NCBI RefSeq assembly: GCF_026626885.1
Contig: NZ_JAPNOA010000056.1
Span: 372,001-436,000 of the forward strand
Direction of reading: 5' to 3'
DNA from: Parathalassolituus penaei
Lineage (GTDB): Bacteria; Pseudomonadota; Gammaproteobacteria; Pseudomonadales; Oceanobacteraceae
DNA: 64,000 nucleotides
The notes beneath the pieces were generated by a model. That model was given only the letters and a program-made list of their open reading frames with translations. It was not told the origin of the DNA and searched no databases. A program made the translations under genes and the position numbers. Positions 16,603-25,800 of the stretch are shown here, one piece after another (the first letter of the stretch is position 1; each line of letters begins with the position of its first letter).

Positions 16603-16619
16603 GGTACGGACTCCGTACC
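16603..16619. promoter_or_regulatory. 17-bp palindrome upstream of the ligase gene
   Basis: GGTACGGA-C-TCCGTACC is a perfect palindrome about a single centre base, between the creatininase-like stop and the ligase start. The one-base centre is poor for a hairpin and suits a dimeric repressor site. Confidence 0.45.
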
Positions 16620-16663
16620 GGGAGTGGAGCAGTCTTGCGTCGGTTTTTACTCTGGTTTTTTAC

Positions 16664-17437
16664 TCAGGTCGTGGTCAGCACCGACTGGTAATAGGGTTGT
16701 TCTAACGGTGGTTCTTCATGAATGGCTTTCTGCAGCAGGGCCGTCAGATCGGTGAGCATCCATTCGTACAGCTGGCTGCCCTTCTCGGCGGTGGCATCTG
16801 ACGGGCGTCCGGTCACACCATTCAGGCTGGTACGGTTCACCGGATGGCTGAACACACAACCATCGGTACGGTCGGGATCATCGGCGTCGCTGAGTTTGTC
16901 CATCCGCACCATGTCCGGGTGCAGGGCCATCATCAGTGCGGTTTCGGCATCGTTGGCGTGCCAGTCATCGGCATCCTGGAAGTGGGCGTCGCGCACGCGC
17001 GGAGACAGACGGGCGGTGTGCACCAGCGCCACCATAAAACCGTCGTGACGGGCACGCAGCATCTCCAGACCACAGCGCAACGGCGCTTCATTGGTAACGT
17101 GGCCGTTAACCAGCACCAGACGGCGGATACCGGCCGACCACACCCAGTCACCAATATCGCTGATCACATCAATCAGGGTTTTCGGATTCAGTGCCAGGGT
17201 GCCGGGCCAGCGCCGTGAATGGCCAATCGAGCAGCCATAGGGCAGGGTGGGCAGCAGAATCACCGGCACTTGTGCCGCTACATCGGTGCACAGGGTGTGG
17301 GCAATGGCGGTGTCCATTCCACAGCCCATATGCGGGCCATGCTGTTCGGTGGCACCAATCGGCAGAATCGCGGTTTGCACGCCAGCCTGTACGGCGCTGG
17401 CGACGTCTTCCCAGGTCATATGGTGAAGGTCATACAT
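16664..17437 (-). CDS. Creatininase-family amidohydrolase
   Basis: A 257-residue product with 'LPIGATEQHGPHMGCGMD', the metal-binding signature of the creatininase family, plus 'LVNGHVTNEAPLR' (normally N-G-H-G-G-N) and 'DWHANDAETALMMALHP'. Family members open cyclic or linear amide/amidine bonds (creatinine amidohydrolase, FAPy hydrolase, MftE). Its start overlaps the ATPase stop by one base (TGATG), implying translational coupling with the transporter. It may process the imported nitrogen compound; the substrate is not known. Confidence 0.85.
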   Translation of the reverse strand: MYDLHHMTWEDVASAVQAGVQTAILPIGATEQHGPHMGCGMDTAIAHTLCTDVAAQVPVILLPTLPYGCSIGHSRRWPGTLALNPKTLIDVISDIGDWVWSAGIRRLVLVNGHVTNEAPLRCGLEMLRARHDGFMVALVHTARLSPRVRDAHFQDADDWHANDAETALMMALHPDMVRMDKLSDADDPDRTDGCVFSHPVNRTSLNGVTGRPSDATAEKGSQLYEWMLTDLTALLQKAIHEEPPLEQPYYQSVLTTT

Positions 17438-18351
17438 CAGAACACACTCCCGACATCGTCATTAACGTTCACCATGCGCACCATGTTGAGCTTGTCATCG
17501 TCGTCGTCACCATGGGCGGCCGGAGGATGAATCAGCTGTTCGATATGGCGTTTGGTGGCGAGGAATTCCGGGCTCAGGAACTGCCCCGGATGGCGCGGCT
17601 GTGGCACCGGCACTTCAACAATTTCCTGCACTTCACCGGGATGGGCTTTTAACACCAGAATGCGGTCGGCCAGATACACGGCCTCGTCGAGATCGTGGGT
17701 GATAAAAAAGATGGTGATGTCGATGTTCTTCCAGATCTCCATCAGGTACGCCTGCATTTTGGCGCGGGTCTGGGCATCCAGCGCCCCGAACGGCTCATCC
17801 ATCAGCAGGATTTTCGGCTGATTGGCGAGGGCGCGGGCAATGGCAACGCGTTGTTTCATACCGCCGGATAACTGGTTCGGATAATGGTTTTCAAACCGCG
17901 CCAGACCAATCAGATCAATCCACTGGCGGGCATCCGCTTCGGCACTGCCACGGTCCTGACCACTTTCGATGAGGCCAAACATGATGTTTTCTTTCACCGT
18001 TAACCAGGGGAACAGGGTGTACCCCTGAAACACCATGCCGCGCTCAGGGCCGGGTTTGGTCACTTCCTTGCCGTTCAGCAGCACCTGCCCGGAGGTCGCC
18101 GATTCAAGCCCGGCCAGAATGCGGATCAGGGTCGATTTGCCGCAGCCGGATGGCCCGATCACACACACAAATTCGCGCTTGTGGATGGTCAGGTTGATGT
18201 CCTTGAGGGCGGTGACGCTGCCGGTACGGGTGCTGAATTCCTTGGTCAGGTTTTTTACTTCCATGGTCACCGGACGCTGTTTCAGACGCTCGAAACGGTC
18301 GCGAACGGTATCACTCTGGTGGCGGTAATCTGGCAATTCAAGATCAGTCAT
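17437..18351 (-). CDS. ABC transporter ATP-binding protein (nitrate/taurine/guanidine type)
   Basis: A 304-residue product starting at 18351 (GGAG upstream). It has Walker [10 protein letters not shown], the signature '[15 protein letters not shown]', Walker B '[12 protein letters not shown]' and the switch histidine in '[11 protein letters not shown]'. It belongs to the SsuB/TauB/NrtD group, but has an extended N-terminus of about 45 residues and an unusual C-terminal tail after residue 240. It is the ATPase of the importer encoded upstream. Confidence 0.92.
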   Translation of the reverse strand: MTDLELPDYRHQSDTVRDRFERLKQRPVTMEVKNLTKEFSTRTGSVTALKDINLTIHKREFVCVIGPSGCGKSTLIRILAGLESATSGQVLLNGKEVTKPGPERGMVFQGYTLFPWLTVKENIMFGLIESGQDRGSAEADARQWIDLIGLARFENHYPNQLSGGMKQRVAIARALANQPKILLMDEPFGALDAQTRAKMQAYLMEIWKNIDITIFFITHDLDEAVYLADRILVLKAHPGEVQEIVEVPVPQPRHPGQFLSPEFLATKRHIEQLIHPPAAHGDDDDDKLNMVRMVNVNDDVGSVF

Positions 18352-18365
18352 GGTGGTTCTCCAGA

Positions 18366-19316
18366 TCAGTGATTCACACGTTGCCACGGAAACAGACGAC
18401 GTCCGAGCCAGGCCAGCAGCAGGTCAATGGTGAGCCCGAGAATGCCGATGATGATGATGGCGGCAAACACGTTGTCGAAATTCTTGTAGCGCGCCTGTTG
18501 GGTGATAAACCAGGTGATACCGGAGCTGGTGCCGATCAGTTCCGCCACAATCAGGTAGGTCCAGGCCCAGCCGAGCAGGATGCGGGTATCGCGATACAGG
18601 TCGGGCAGAATGCCCGGAATTACGATGCGGAAAATCAGCGAGCGGTTACTGGCTCCCAGCGTCTGTCCTGCTTCCAGCAGGGCCGGGTCCAGTTTGCGGG
18701 TGGTATTGGCCACCACCAGCACCTGTTGAAAGAAGGTGCCGATAAAAATAATCGCAATTTTCGGGGCCTGGTAAATCCCCAGAATCGCCACCGCCAGGGC
18801 ACCAAACGCCGGTGCAGGCAGGTAGCGGAAAAACTCGATAAATGGCTCGAACAGGCGTGAGAAGAAGTCAAAGGTGCCGGCCATGATCCCCAGCGGGATA
18901 CCAATAATCGACGACAGCACAAAGCCCCAGAAAATCACCTCGATACTGCTCCACAGGCTTTCGTGCAGCCATTTTTCGCTGCTGCGGGTGGGCTCGGTGG
19001 TAAAGGCAGTGTAGAGCGCCGTCACCACCTCATGGGGTGCGGGTAAATAACCGGGGTTGGCCGGGCTACCTTGTGGCAGGGCGGTGCCCGCATCTCGGGC
19101 CTTGGCCAGTTCGGTTTCGAAAATCGCGTTGTCGATCAGCATGTCGGCTTTGAAGTAACTCACGGAGCCTGGCTCGCTGATCAGGGTTTGCGGGTGCCAG
19201 ATAAAGGGCACATAACTGACCAGACTCCAGATCACCAGTGGCAACACAAAACTCAGCACCGTCACCAGTGAGCGGGTGCGCGGTGGCAGTGGTTTGTTGA
19301 CAGCAAAAAGCGACAT
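18366..19316 (-). CDS. ABC transporter permease (SsuC/TauC-like)
   Basis: A 316-residue product with about six membrane helices and the BPD_transp_1 loop '[21 protein letters not shown]' and '[19 protein letters not shown]' (EAA-like motif). A long periplasmic insertion follows the first helix (residues 45-100). AGGAAG precedes the start and the ATPase starts 14 bases after the stop. With the binding protein it forms a nitrate/taurine-type importer; in this context guanidine or a related amine is the likely substrate. Confidence 0.9.
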   Translation of the reverse strand: MSLFAVNKPLPPRTRSLVTVLSFVLPLVIWSLVSYVPFIWHPQTLISEPGSVSYFKADMLIDNAIFETELAKARDAGTALPQGSPANPGYLPAPHEVVTALYTAFTTEPTRSSEKWLHESLWSSIEVIFWGFVLSSIIGIPLGIMAGTFDFFSRLFEPFIEFFRYLPAPAFGALAVAILGIYQAPKIAIIFIGTFFQQVLVVANTTRKLDPALLEAGQTLGASNRSLIFRIVIPGILPDLYRDTRILLGWAWTYLIVAELIGTSSGITWFITQQARYKNFDNVFAAIIIIGILGLTIDLLLAWLGRRLFPWQRVNH

Positions 19317-19423
19317 AAGCGGCTTCCTGTAACGGGTTTGCAGGGTGCAACTTCCCCCTGACCTGCAGCGCGGTCATACGGCTGTGCGGTCATCGTGCGA
19401 GGGAAGGGAAATTGGCCCCTTTT

Positions 19424-19456
19424 CCCACTTGCCCGGAAACATCCGCAGCAAGTGGG
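19424..19456 (-). other. Intergenic stem-loop between binding protein and permease genes
   Basis: CCCACTTGC and GCAAGTGGG form perfect 9-bp arms 19-51 bases before the binding-protein stop in plus coordinates, thus just after it in the transcript. Such hairpins often keep the binding protein in excess over the membrane parts by protecting the upstream mRNA. Confidence 0.5.
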
Positions 19457-19474
19457 TGAGGCATGGGCCGATGG

Positions 19475-20446
19475 TTATTTGTGGACAGCGCTCATCAGTG
19501 AGGTATCGATGTAGCTGTCGACGTTTTGAGGTTGCTCGTAGACCTTGTTGTTCACGTTGAACTCGTCAGCAATCTTGCTGGAGCCATACAGTGAGGCAAA
19601 ACCGTCGGCCTTTTTGGTAAACGGCATGGCTTCACGAATCGACAGGATACGGGTGCCATCAAGGAAAGCCTGATACTCCGCCGGTGTAACACCCACTCGG
19701 GCTGCCATAATGGCCACTGCTTCGTTATGGGTCGCCGGGTCGTTCAGATACGCCACCACGTCGTCCCAGACTTTCACCACTTTCTGCCAGTCGCCGCGGT
19801 GTTGGGCCAGGCTGGTCGGTGATACCGCCAGTACGTCGTAAATCAGGCCCGGCTCATCCGCCGAGGAGTACACGCGGCCAGAACCCGGCACCAGATTCAG
19901 GGCCTGACCGGAGTTTGGTTGCCAGGCGACAATGGCATCAACCTGACCAGAGGCCAGCACCTGCGGGGTTTCGTTGGTTGGCACGTTGACCAGCTCAACA
20001 TCTTTTTCGGTCATACCGTATTTTTTCAGGCCGTTGAGCAGCAGCAGGTGTTCAACAAAGCCGATTTCGACGCCGATCTTTTTGCCCTTCAGGTCCTTCA
20101 GGCTTTTGATGCCGGGAGCACCCACCACCATGTCGTTACCGTTGGAGTAGTCGTTGATCAGAATCATCACGTTGGGGGCACCGCTGGAGCCGGTCACCAG
20201 CGCATCACCGTTGGTCATGGTGACCGCATCGAGCTGGCCAGCCGCAAAGGCTTCCATACTGGCGACGTAGTCGAACCACTCGAATTGCACCTCAACGCCT
20301 TCTTTTTCAAACATTTTTTTCTCGACGGCGATTTCCCAGGCGACCCAGCCCGGCCAGTCGCTGTAACCGATTTTTAACGGTTCGGCGGATACCGACTGGG
20401 TTAAGGCAAGACCGGCAAACAGGGCAGACAGCAGGGTTTTCTTCAT
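19475..20446 (-). CDS. Periplasmic substrate-binding protein (NMT1/TauA-like; putative guanidine/urea type)
   Basis: A 323-residue product with signal peptide ([17 protein letters not shown]) and a TauA/NMT1-like fold: '[18 protein letters not shown]', '[11 protein letters not shown]', '[12 protein letters not shown]'. It resembles binding proteins encoded next to urea-carboxylase clusters, now generally interpreted as guanidine clusters. It heads the leftward operon, 828 bases from the divergent degradation operon. GGAG precedes the ATG. The substrate is inferred from context. Confidence 0.88.
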   Translation of the reverse strand: MKKTLLSALFAGLALTQSVSAEPLKIGYSDWPGWVAWEIAVEKKMFEKEGVEVQFEWFDYVASMEAFAAGQLDAVTMTNGDALVTGSSGAPNVMILINDYSNGNDMVVGAPGIKSLKDLKGKKIGVEIGFVEHLLLLNGLKKYGMTEKDVELVNVPTNETPQVLASGQVDAIVAWQPNSGQALNLVPGSGRVYSSADEPGLIYDVLAVSPTSLAQHRGDWQKVVKVWDDVVAYLNDPATHNEAVAIMAARVGVTPAEYQAFLDGTRILSIREAMPFTKKADGFASLYGSSKIADEFNVNNKVYEQPQNVDSYIDTSLMSAVHK

Positions 20447-20497
20447 CGGGTAACTCCAGTAACGGGTGTCGATTCAGGGATTCGGATCAGGCTTTGA

Positions 20498-20525
20498 GTA
20501 TTACCAGAACATAAATTCGTAATAC
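20498..20525. promoter_or_regulatory. NikR-geometry operator upstream of the transporter operon
   Basis: GTATTA-N16-TAATAC, a 28-base inverted repeat; arms extend to AGTATTAC-N14-GTAATACT. E. coli NikR binds GTATGA-N16-TCATAC, so spacing and half-site outline agree. It lies about 50-80 bases before the binding-protein start and would cover the predicted sigma-54 transcription start, a repressor-like placement. Confidence 0.65.
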
Positions 20526-20531
20526 TGGTCT

Positions 20532-20547
20532 AGCACCGCCTATGCCA
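20532..20547 (-). promoter_or_regulatory. Sigma-54 promoter match for the transporter operon
   Basis: On the minus strand TGGCAT-N5-GTGC matches the -24/-12 consensus TGGCAC-N5-TTGC at 8 of 10 fixed positions with correct spacing. Predicted start near 20521, inside the NikR-like operator. Confidence 0.5.
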
Positions 20548-20699
20548 TTTCCAGTGTGCGAGCGGGCGATGACAGCCTCGTGGATAGCCGTGCCAGGTGC
20601 CCGAAAATTCCGCGCGCCGCCATTGGCCATCGGGCTTGCAGGCCGGTAGACGCAAATGGAAAAGCGGGAGTCGTGAGTGGGGTGAACAAGTGGTCAAAT

Positions 20700-20715
20700 C
20701 TGACAAAGTTGTCAG
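20700..20715. promoter_or_regulatory. 16-bp perfect palindrome CTGACAA-AG-TTGTCAG
   Basis: The arms CTGACAA and TTGTCAG are separated by two bases. It is located between the divergent promoters. The size and symmetry suit a dimeric helix-turn-helix regulator; which one cannot be told. Confidence 0.45.
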
Positions 20716-20761
20716 GTCAAGCATGAGAGCCACCGCGCACCAGAGAACACTCGGCCATCTT

Positions 20762-20778
20762 TGCCTTGTATTGGTGCA
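20762..20778. promoter_or_regulatory. NtrC-like enhancer site
   Basis: TGCCTTGTATTGGTGCA matches 12 of 17 positions of the enteric NtrC site TGCACTAAAATGGTGCA, including the whole TGGTGCA half. It lies about 140 bases upstream of one sigma-54 promoter and about 215 from the other, a usual enhancer distance, and could serve both. Confidence 0.5.
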
Positions 20779-20916
20779 ATATTGGCCGGTTGTTGCCATG
20801 TTTTGAGGCGGATATGCGCCAAAGACGGACGGTATGCGCCAGCGGACGCTGGCAAACACCGCATCAGCGTTTTACCGGCCGCTGGTCAATTGCCCAAAAC
20901 GGCCGGGTTGACGGAG

Positions 20917-20931
20917 TGGCACCGGGTTTGC
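20917..20931 (+). promoter_or_regulatory. Sigma-54 promoter of the guanidine-degradation operon
   Basis: TGGCAC-CGGGT-TTGC is a perfect -24/-12 match. Predicted start near 20945, giving a leader of about 330 bases that contains the guanidine-I riboswitch. Confidence 0.7.
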
Positions 20932-21097
20932 TTTAGTAAAAAAGTTGAAAAAACGTTGAACACATTCAGACCGCGCCCGATCCGTTCGAGCGCAACTGAT
21001 TGGCGCGCAACTGAAACGTCCGTACCCCTTGACGCGTTTCGCATGAAACGATTCAAAACGGACCAGCCTCTGGGCTGACACAATTTGGTGGAATAGA

Positions 21098-21219
21098 GCG
21101 CTAGGGTTCCGACCTGTTGCCAATGGCACAGGTGACTGGTCCGAGAGCACTCGACCTCTCAGGGATCTGCTGCCCGGCAGATCACCAGGTTACACGGCGG
21201 GATAAAAGCCCGGGAGACT
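21098..21219 (+). promoter_or_regulatory. Guanidine-I (ykkC) riboswitch
   Basis: The conserved blocks of the class appear in order: CTAGGGTTCCG (21101-21111), ACTGGTCCGAGAG (21135-21147), ACACGGCGGGATAAAAGCCC (21192-21211) and CGGGAGAC. This is the ykkC consensus, which senses free guanidinium. It lies 55 bases before the first DUF1989 gene and identifies guanidine, rather than urea, as the inducer of the operon. Confidence 0.93.
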
Positions 21220-21274
21220 CGTTTGGCAAAGGCCAGGGGTACTCCATGTGAACCGAGCAACTGAGAAGCAGCAC

Positions 21275-22054
21275 ATGATCCATTCCATCGACTACCAGAC
21301 CCGATTGTCTCCCGGCGGCCACTGGTCCTTGCGTCTCAAACGCGGCACCGTGCTGCGTCTGACCGATCTCGACGGCGGTGCCAACGTTGGCATGCTGTTC
21401 TACAACCCGGAAAACCTGCTGGAGCGTTACAACGCCCCGGACACCCTCAAGTGCCAGCACACCTTCCGTATCACCAAGGGCCACTGCCTGTACTCCGACA
21501 TGGGGCGCATTTTTGCCTCGGTCGTCGACGACAGCATGGGCTGGCATGACAGCGTCTGTGGCAACAGCCACGCCCAACAGGTCGCCAGCCGTTGGGGCAA
21601 ACGCGATTATCAGAACGCCCGTAACGAGTGGCACCAGAACGGCACCGACGCCTTTCTGGTCGAGCTGGCCAAGTACGGTCTGGGTCGTGCCGATCTGGCT
21701 TCCAACCTCAACTGGTTCAGCAAGGTTGCCACCGATGCGGTAGGGAATATGCGCCTGGTGCCCGGTGCCAGCCCGGCGGGCAGCCAGGTCACCCTGCGTT
21801 TTGAAATGGACACGCTGGTGCTGTTACACGCCTGTCCACATCCGCTCAATCCGGCGGACAGCTATCCGGCTCGCGCCGTGGGGATTGAACTGGGTCTGGC
21901 GTTGCCGGTGGCGGCAGACGATCCGTGCCTGAATCTCTGTGATGAAAACCGCCGTGGTTTTGCCAACAACGCCCTGTATTACCTCGGTGCCGATCACCAT
22001 TACCCACAACCGGTGCCTGCTGCACTGGCCAATCTGCAGCCGGATCAGGAGTAA
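21275..22054 (+). CDS. DUF1989 urea-carboxylase-associated protein 1 (carboxyguanidine deiminase subunit)
   Basis: A 259-residue DUF1989 protein; start at 21275 (GAGAAG upstream), with a GTG at 21248 as alternative. Conserved blocks 'GGANVGMLFYNPENLLERYN', 'CLYSDMGRIFASVVDDSMGWHD' and 'FSKV' are typical of the larger UCA subunit; cysteines and histidines likely bind zinc. In the guanidine pathway the two DUF1989 proteins form CgdAB, which converts carboxyguanidine to allophanate. It is the first gene after the riboswitch. Confidence 0.9.
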   Translation: MIHSIDYQTRLSPGGHWSLRLKRGTVLRLTDLDGGANVGMLFYNPENLLERYNAPDTLKCQHTFRITKGHCLYSDMGRIFASVVDDSMGWHDSVCGNSHAQQVASRWGKRDYQNARNEWHQNGTDAFLVELAKYGLGRADLASNLNWFSKVATDAVGNMRLVPGASPAGSQVTLRFEMDTLVLLHACPHPLNPADSYPARAVGIELGLALPVAADDPCLNLCDENRRGFANNALYYLGADHHYPQPVPAALANLQPDQE

Positions 22055-22060
22055 CCCATC

Positions 22061-22699
22061 ATGCTGACCACCAGTTCCTATCTGCCTGAACAGGCGATTA
22101 TTCGTGATACCGTTGCGGCCGGTGATTACTACATCAAGACCATCAAGGCCGGGCAGACCGTGCGTTTGCTGGATCTCGAAGGCAATCAGGCCGCCGACAC
22201 CCTGTTTTACAGCGCCGCCAACCCGAGTGAGCGTTACAGCGCCAGCGATACCATTCGTGAACAGGGGAACGTCTACCTGACCAGTGGTTCGGTGCTGCGC
22301 TCCAACCTTAATAATCCGATGCTGGAAATTGTCGCCGATACCTGCGGTCGCCACGATACCCTCGGCGGTGCCTGCGCCACCGAAAGCAACACCGTGCGTT
22401 ACGACCTCGAAAAACGCTGCATGCATGCCTGTCGTGACAGCTGGATGCTGGCCATCAACGAACACCCGGAATACCGCCTCAACAAGCGCGATATCGCCCA
22501 CAACATCAACTTCTTTATGAACGTGCCCATCACCGAAGCCGGTGGCCTGACCTTCGAAGACGGCATTTCAGCACCGGGCAAATACGTTGAGTTAAAAGCC
22601 CTGATGGACGTGGTGATCCTGATCTCCAACTGCCCGCAGCTGAACAACCCGTGCAACGGTTACAACCCGACTCCGATTGAAGTGCTGGTCTGGAACTGA
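22061..22699 (+). CDS. DUF1989 urea-carboxylase-associated protein 2 (carboxyguanidine deiminase subunit)
   Basis: A 212-residue DUF1989 protein 6 bases after the first subunit, with AGGAG upstream. Conserved '[19 protein letters not shown]', '[15 protein letters not shown]', '[10 protein letters not shown]' and '[16 protein letters not shown]' mark the smaller subunit; the repeated cysteines are likely zinc ligands. It acts with the preceding protein between the carboxylase and allophanate hydrolase steps. Confidence 0.9.
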   Translation: MLTTSSYLPEQAIIRDTVAAGDYYIKTIKAGQTVRLLDLEGNQAADTLFYSAANPSERYSASDTIREQGNVYLTSGSVLRSNLNNPMLEIVADTCGRHDTLGGACATESNTVRYDLEKRCMHACRDSWMLAINEHPEYRLNKRDIAHNINFFMNVPITEAGGLTFEDGISAPGKYVELKALMDVVILISNCPQLNNPCNGYNPTPIEVLVWN

Positions 22700-22816
22700 C
22701 GGCCGCCGGTCAGGCGTTGGCCATTCAACGCCCGACCATGACCCACCGGGACGACCCGGCCGGGTGACTGAATTTTCGCAGGACGACCTGCAGTACAAAC
22801 ACGGAGTCTGTATCCG

Positions 22817-25800
22817 ATGATTGGCAAAGTACTGATTGCGAACCGGGGCGCCATTGCCACCCGCATCATCCGCACCCTCAACCAGATGGGCATTGCCTCG
22901 GTGGCGATTTACGCCGACTGCGACGCCGACAGCCTGCATGTGCGGCTGGCCGATGAGGCCGTGTGCCTGAACCCGGATACCCCGGAGCAGAACCAGGCGG
23001 CGTATACCTACCTGAACGTTGAGCGCATTCTGCAAATCGCCCGCGAAACCGGTGCCCACGCCATTCACCCTGGTTACGGATTCCTCAGTGAAAACGCCGA
23101 TTTTGTGGCACGCTGTGAAGCCGAAGGTCTGCAATTTATTGGCCCGACGCCCGAGCAGATCACCACCTTTGGCCTCAAGCATCAGGCGCGTGAACTGGCG
23201 TTAAACAGCCAGGTGCCATTGCTGCCGGGTTCCGACCTGTTAACCGACCTGGCGGCGGCCAAGGCCGAAGCGGCGCGGATCGGATATCCGGTGATGTTAA
23301 AGTCGACCGCTGGTGGTGGTGGCATTGGTATGTCGCTGTGCCACAACGATACCGAACTGGATAACGCCTTTGCCTCGGTCAAACGTCTGGGTGCCAACAA
23401 CTTCGCCAACGACGGCGTGTTCCTCGAAAAATTCATCGCCCGCGCCCGCCATATTGAAGTGCAGGTGTTTGGCGATGGTCAGGGCAAGGCACTGGCGATT
23501 GGTGAGCGTGACTGCTCCAGCCAGCGCCGCAACCAGAAAGTGGTGGAGGAGTGCCCGGCACCGAATCTGTCAGACGACATTCGTCAGCAGTTGTATGCCA
23601 CCGCTGAACGCCTGCTGGCCAGTGTGGCGTATCGCAATGCCGGTACGGTGGAATTTATTCTCGATGCCGACACCGGCGCGTTCTACTTTCTGGAAGTGAA
23701 CACCCGTCTGCAGGTCGAGCACGGTGTTACCGAAGAAGTGTATGGCGTTGATCTGGTGCAGTGGATGGTGAGTCTGGCGGCCGGTAATACCTCGGATCTC
23801 GACAGTATTCGCCAGCAACTGAAGCCGTCTGGGCATGCCATTCAGGTGCGGATTTACGCCGAAGACCCATATCTCAACTTCCAGCCAGCGGCCGGATTGC
23901 TCAGTCAGGTAGCATTTTACCAGCCTGCCGAGCAGGAGCGGGTACGGGTGGATACCTGGGTCGAAACCGGTATCGAGATTCCGCCCTATTTCGACCCTAT
24001 GATCGCCAAGCTGATTGTGCACGCCCAGAACCGTGACGACGCGCTGGCGCTGATGCAGAAAACCCTCGATCAGTCACAACTGTATGGCTGCGAAACCAAC
24101 CTCGATTACCTGCGGGTGTTAACCCGTGACCAGCGCCTGCTGGACGGTGAAATCACCACCCGTTACCTCAACGACTTTGCTTATTTGCCTGCCCGTATCG
24201 ACGTGATCAGTGGTGGCACCCAGACCACCATTCAGGATGTGCCGGGCCGCAGTGGTTATTGGGATGTGGGTGTACCGCCGTCGGGTCCGTTCGACAGCCA
24301 CTCGTTCCGCTTGGCCAACCGTTTGTTGGGGAACCCGGAAAACGCCGCCGGGCTGGAAATCACCATTCAGGGCCCAACTCTGCAGTTCAGCCGTACCACT
24401 CAGGTGGTGATTGGTGGTGCCGATATGGATGCCAGCCTGCAAACAGCGGGGCAGGGTGAACGTATTCCTGTGCGCAACTGGCAGGTGATTACCATTGAAG
24501 CCGGGCAGATCCTGAGCCTTGGTCGGGTTGCCAAAACCGCTGGTGCCCGTGCCTATCTGGCGGTGGCCGGTGGTATCCAATGCCCGGATTATCTGGGTTC
24601 CAAATCGACCTTTACTCTCGGCCAGTTTGGTGGCCACAACGGTCGTGGCATTCGCGCCGGTGACGTCCTGCATCTGGATGGCAGCGCCCTGTTGCCACAA
24701 CCAACGCTGACCGAATTGCCGACCGAGCTGCAACCGGCGATCTGTTCACTGGATACGCCGGATGCCGGTGATGCCTGGCTGCTGCATGTGATTTACGGCC
24801 CACACGGTGCACCGGATTTTTTCACCCATCCGGATATCGACACCTTTTTTGCTACCGCCTGGGAAGTGCACTACAACTCCAGTCGCACCGGGGTGCGCCT
24901 GATTGGCCCCAAACCCGAATGGGCGCGAGCCGATGGTGGTGAGGCCGGTTTGCATCCGTCCAACCTGCATGACAACGCCTATGCCTTTGGCTCGGTGGAC
25001 TTTACCGGCGACATGCCGGTGATTCTGGGGCCAGATGGCCCATCGCTGGGTGGTTTTGTGTGCCCGGCAACCGTGATCACGGCGGATCTGTGGAAGCTGG
25101 GTCAGCTGCGCGCGGGCGACAAGGTGCGTTTTGTGCCGGTCAGCCTCGAAACCGCCGTGGCGCTGGAAGCCGCCAACCAGCAATCGATTGAATCCCTGCA
25201 AGCCGTGGCCGTGAACATCGAAGCGATAGAGCCGTTAACCCCGATTCTGGCTAGCCTCAGTGCCGCCGAAATGGGCGATGACGTAGTCTATCGTGCCGCT
25301 GGTGACCACTTCCTGCTGGTGGAATACGGTGCCATGGAACTCGACCTGCGCCTGCGCTTCCGTGCTCACGCCTTGATGCAATGGTTACAGCAGCATCCAT
25401 TGGCCGGTATCCGCGAACTGACACCGGGTATCCGTTCGCTGCAGGTGCATTACAACTCCCAGCAGCTGCCAGTGCAGCAACTGATTGCCTATCTGCAACA
25501 GGCCGAACGCACGTTGTCCAACCAGCTGGACGAACTGTCGGTGCCATCGCGGATTGTGCATATTCCACTGTCGTGGGATGACGAAGCCTGCCGTCTGGCG
25601 ATCCAGAAGTACGATCAGTCGGTGCGCAAAAATGCGCCGTGGGCACCCAGCAATCTCGAATTTATCCGCCGTATTAACGGTCTCGACAGCATTGATGCGG
25701 TCAAGAAAATCGTCTTCGACGCGTCTTATCTGGTGATGGGGCTGGGCGACGTCTATCTGGGCGCGCCAGTGGCCACACCGGTTGATCCGCGCCACCGTCT

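Noticed and set aside
20530-20859. Leftward 109-codon frame in the divergent control region
   Set aside because: Covers the operator, palindrome and NtrC-like site; no family similarity or ribosome site.
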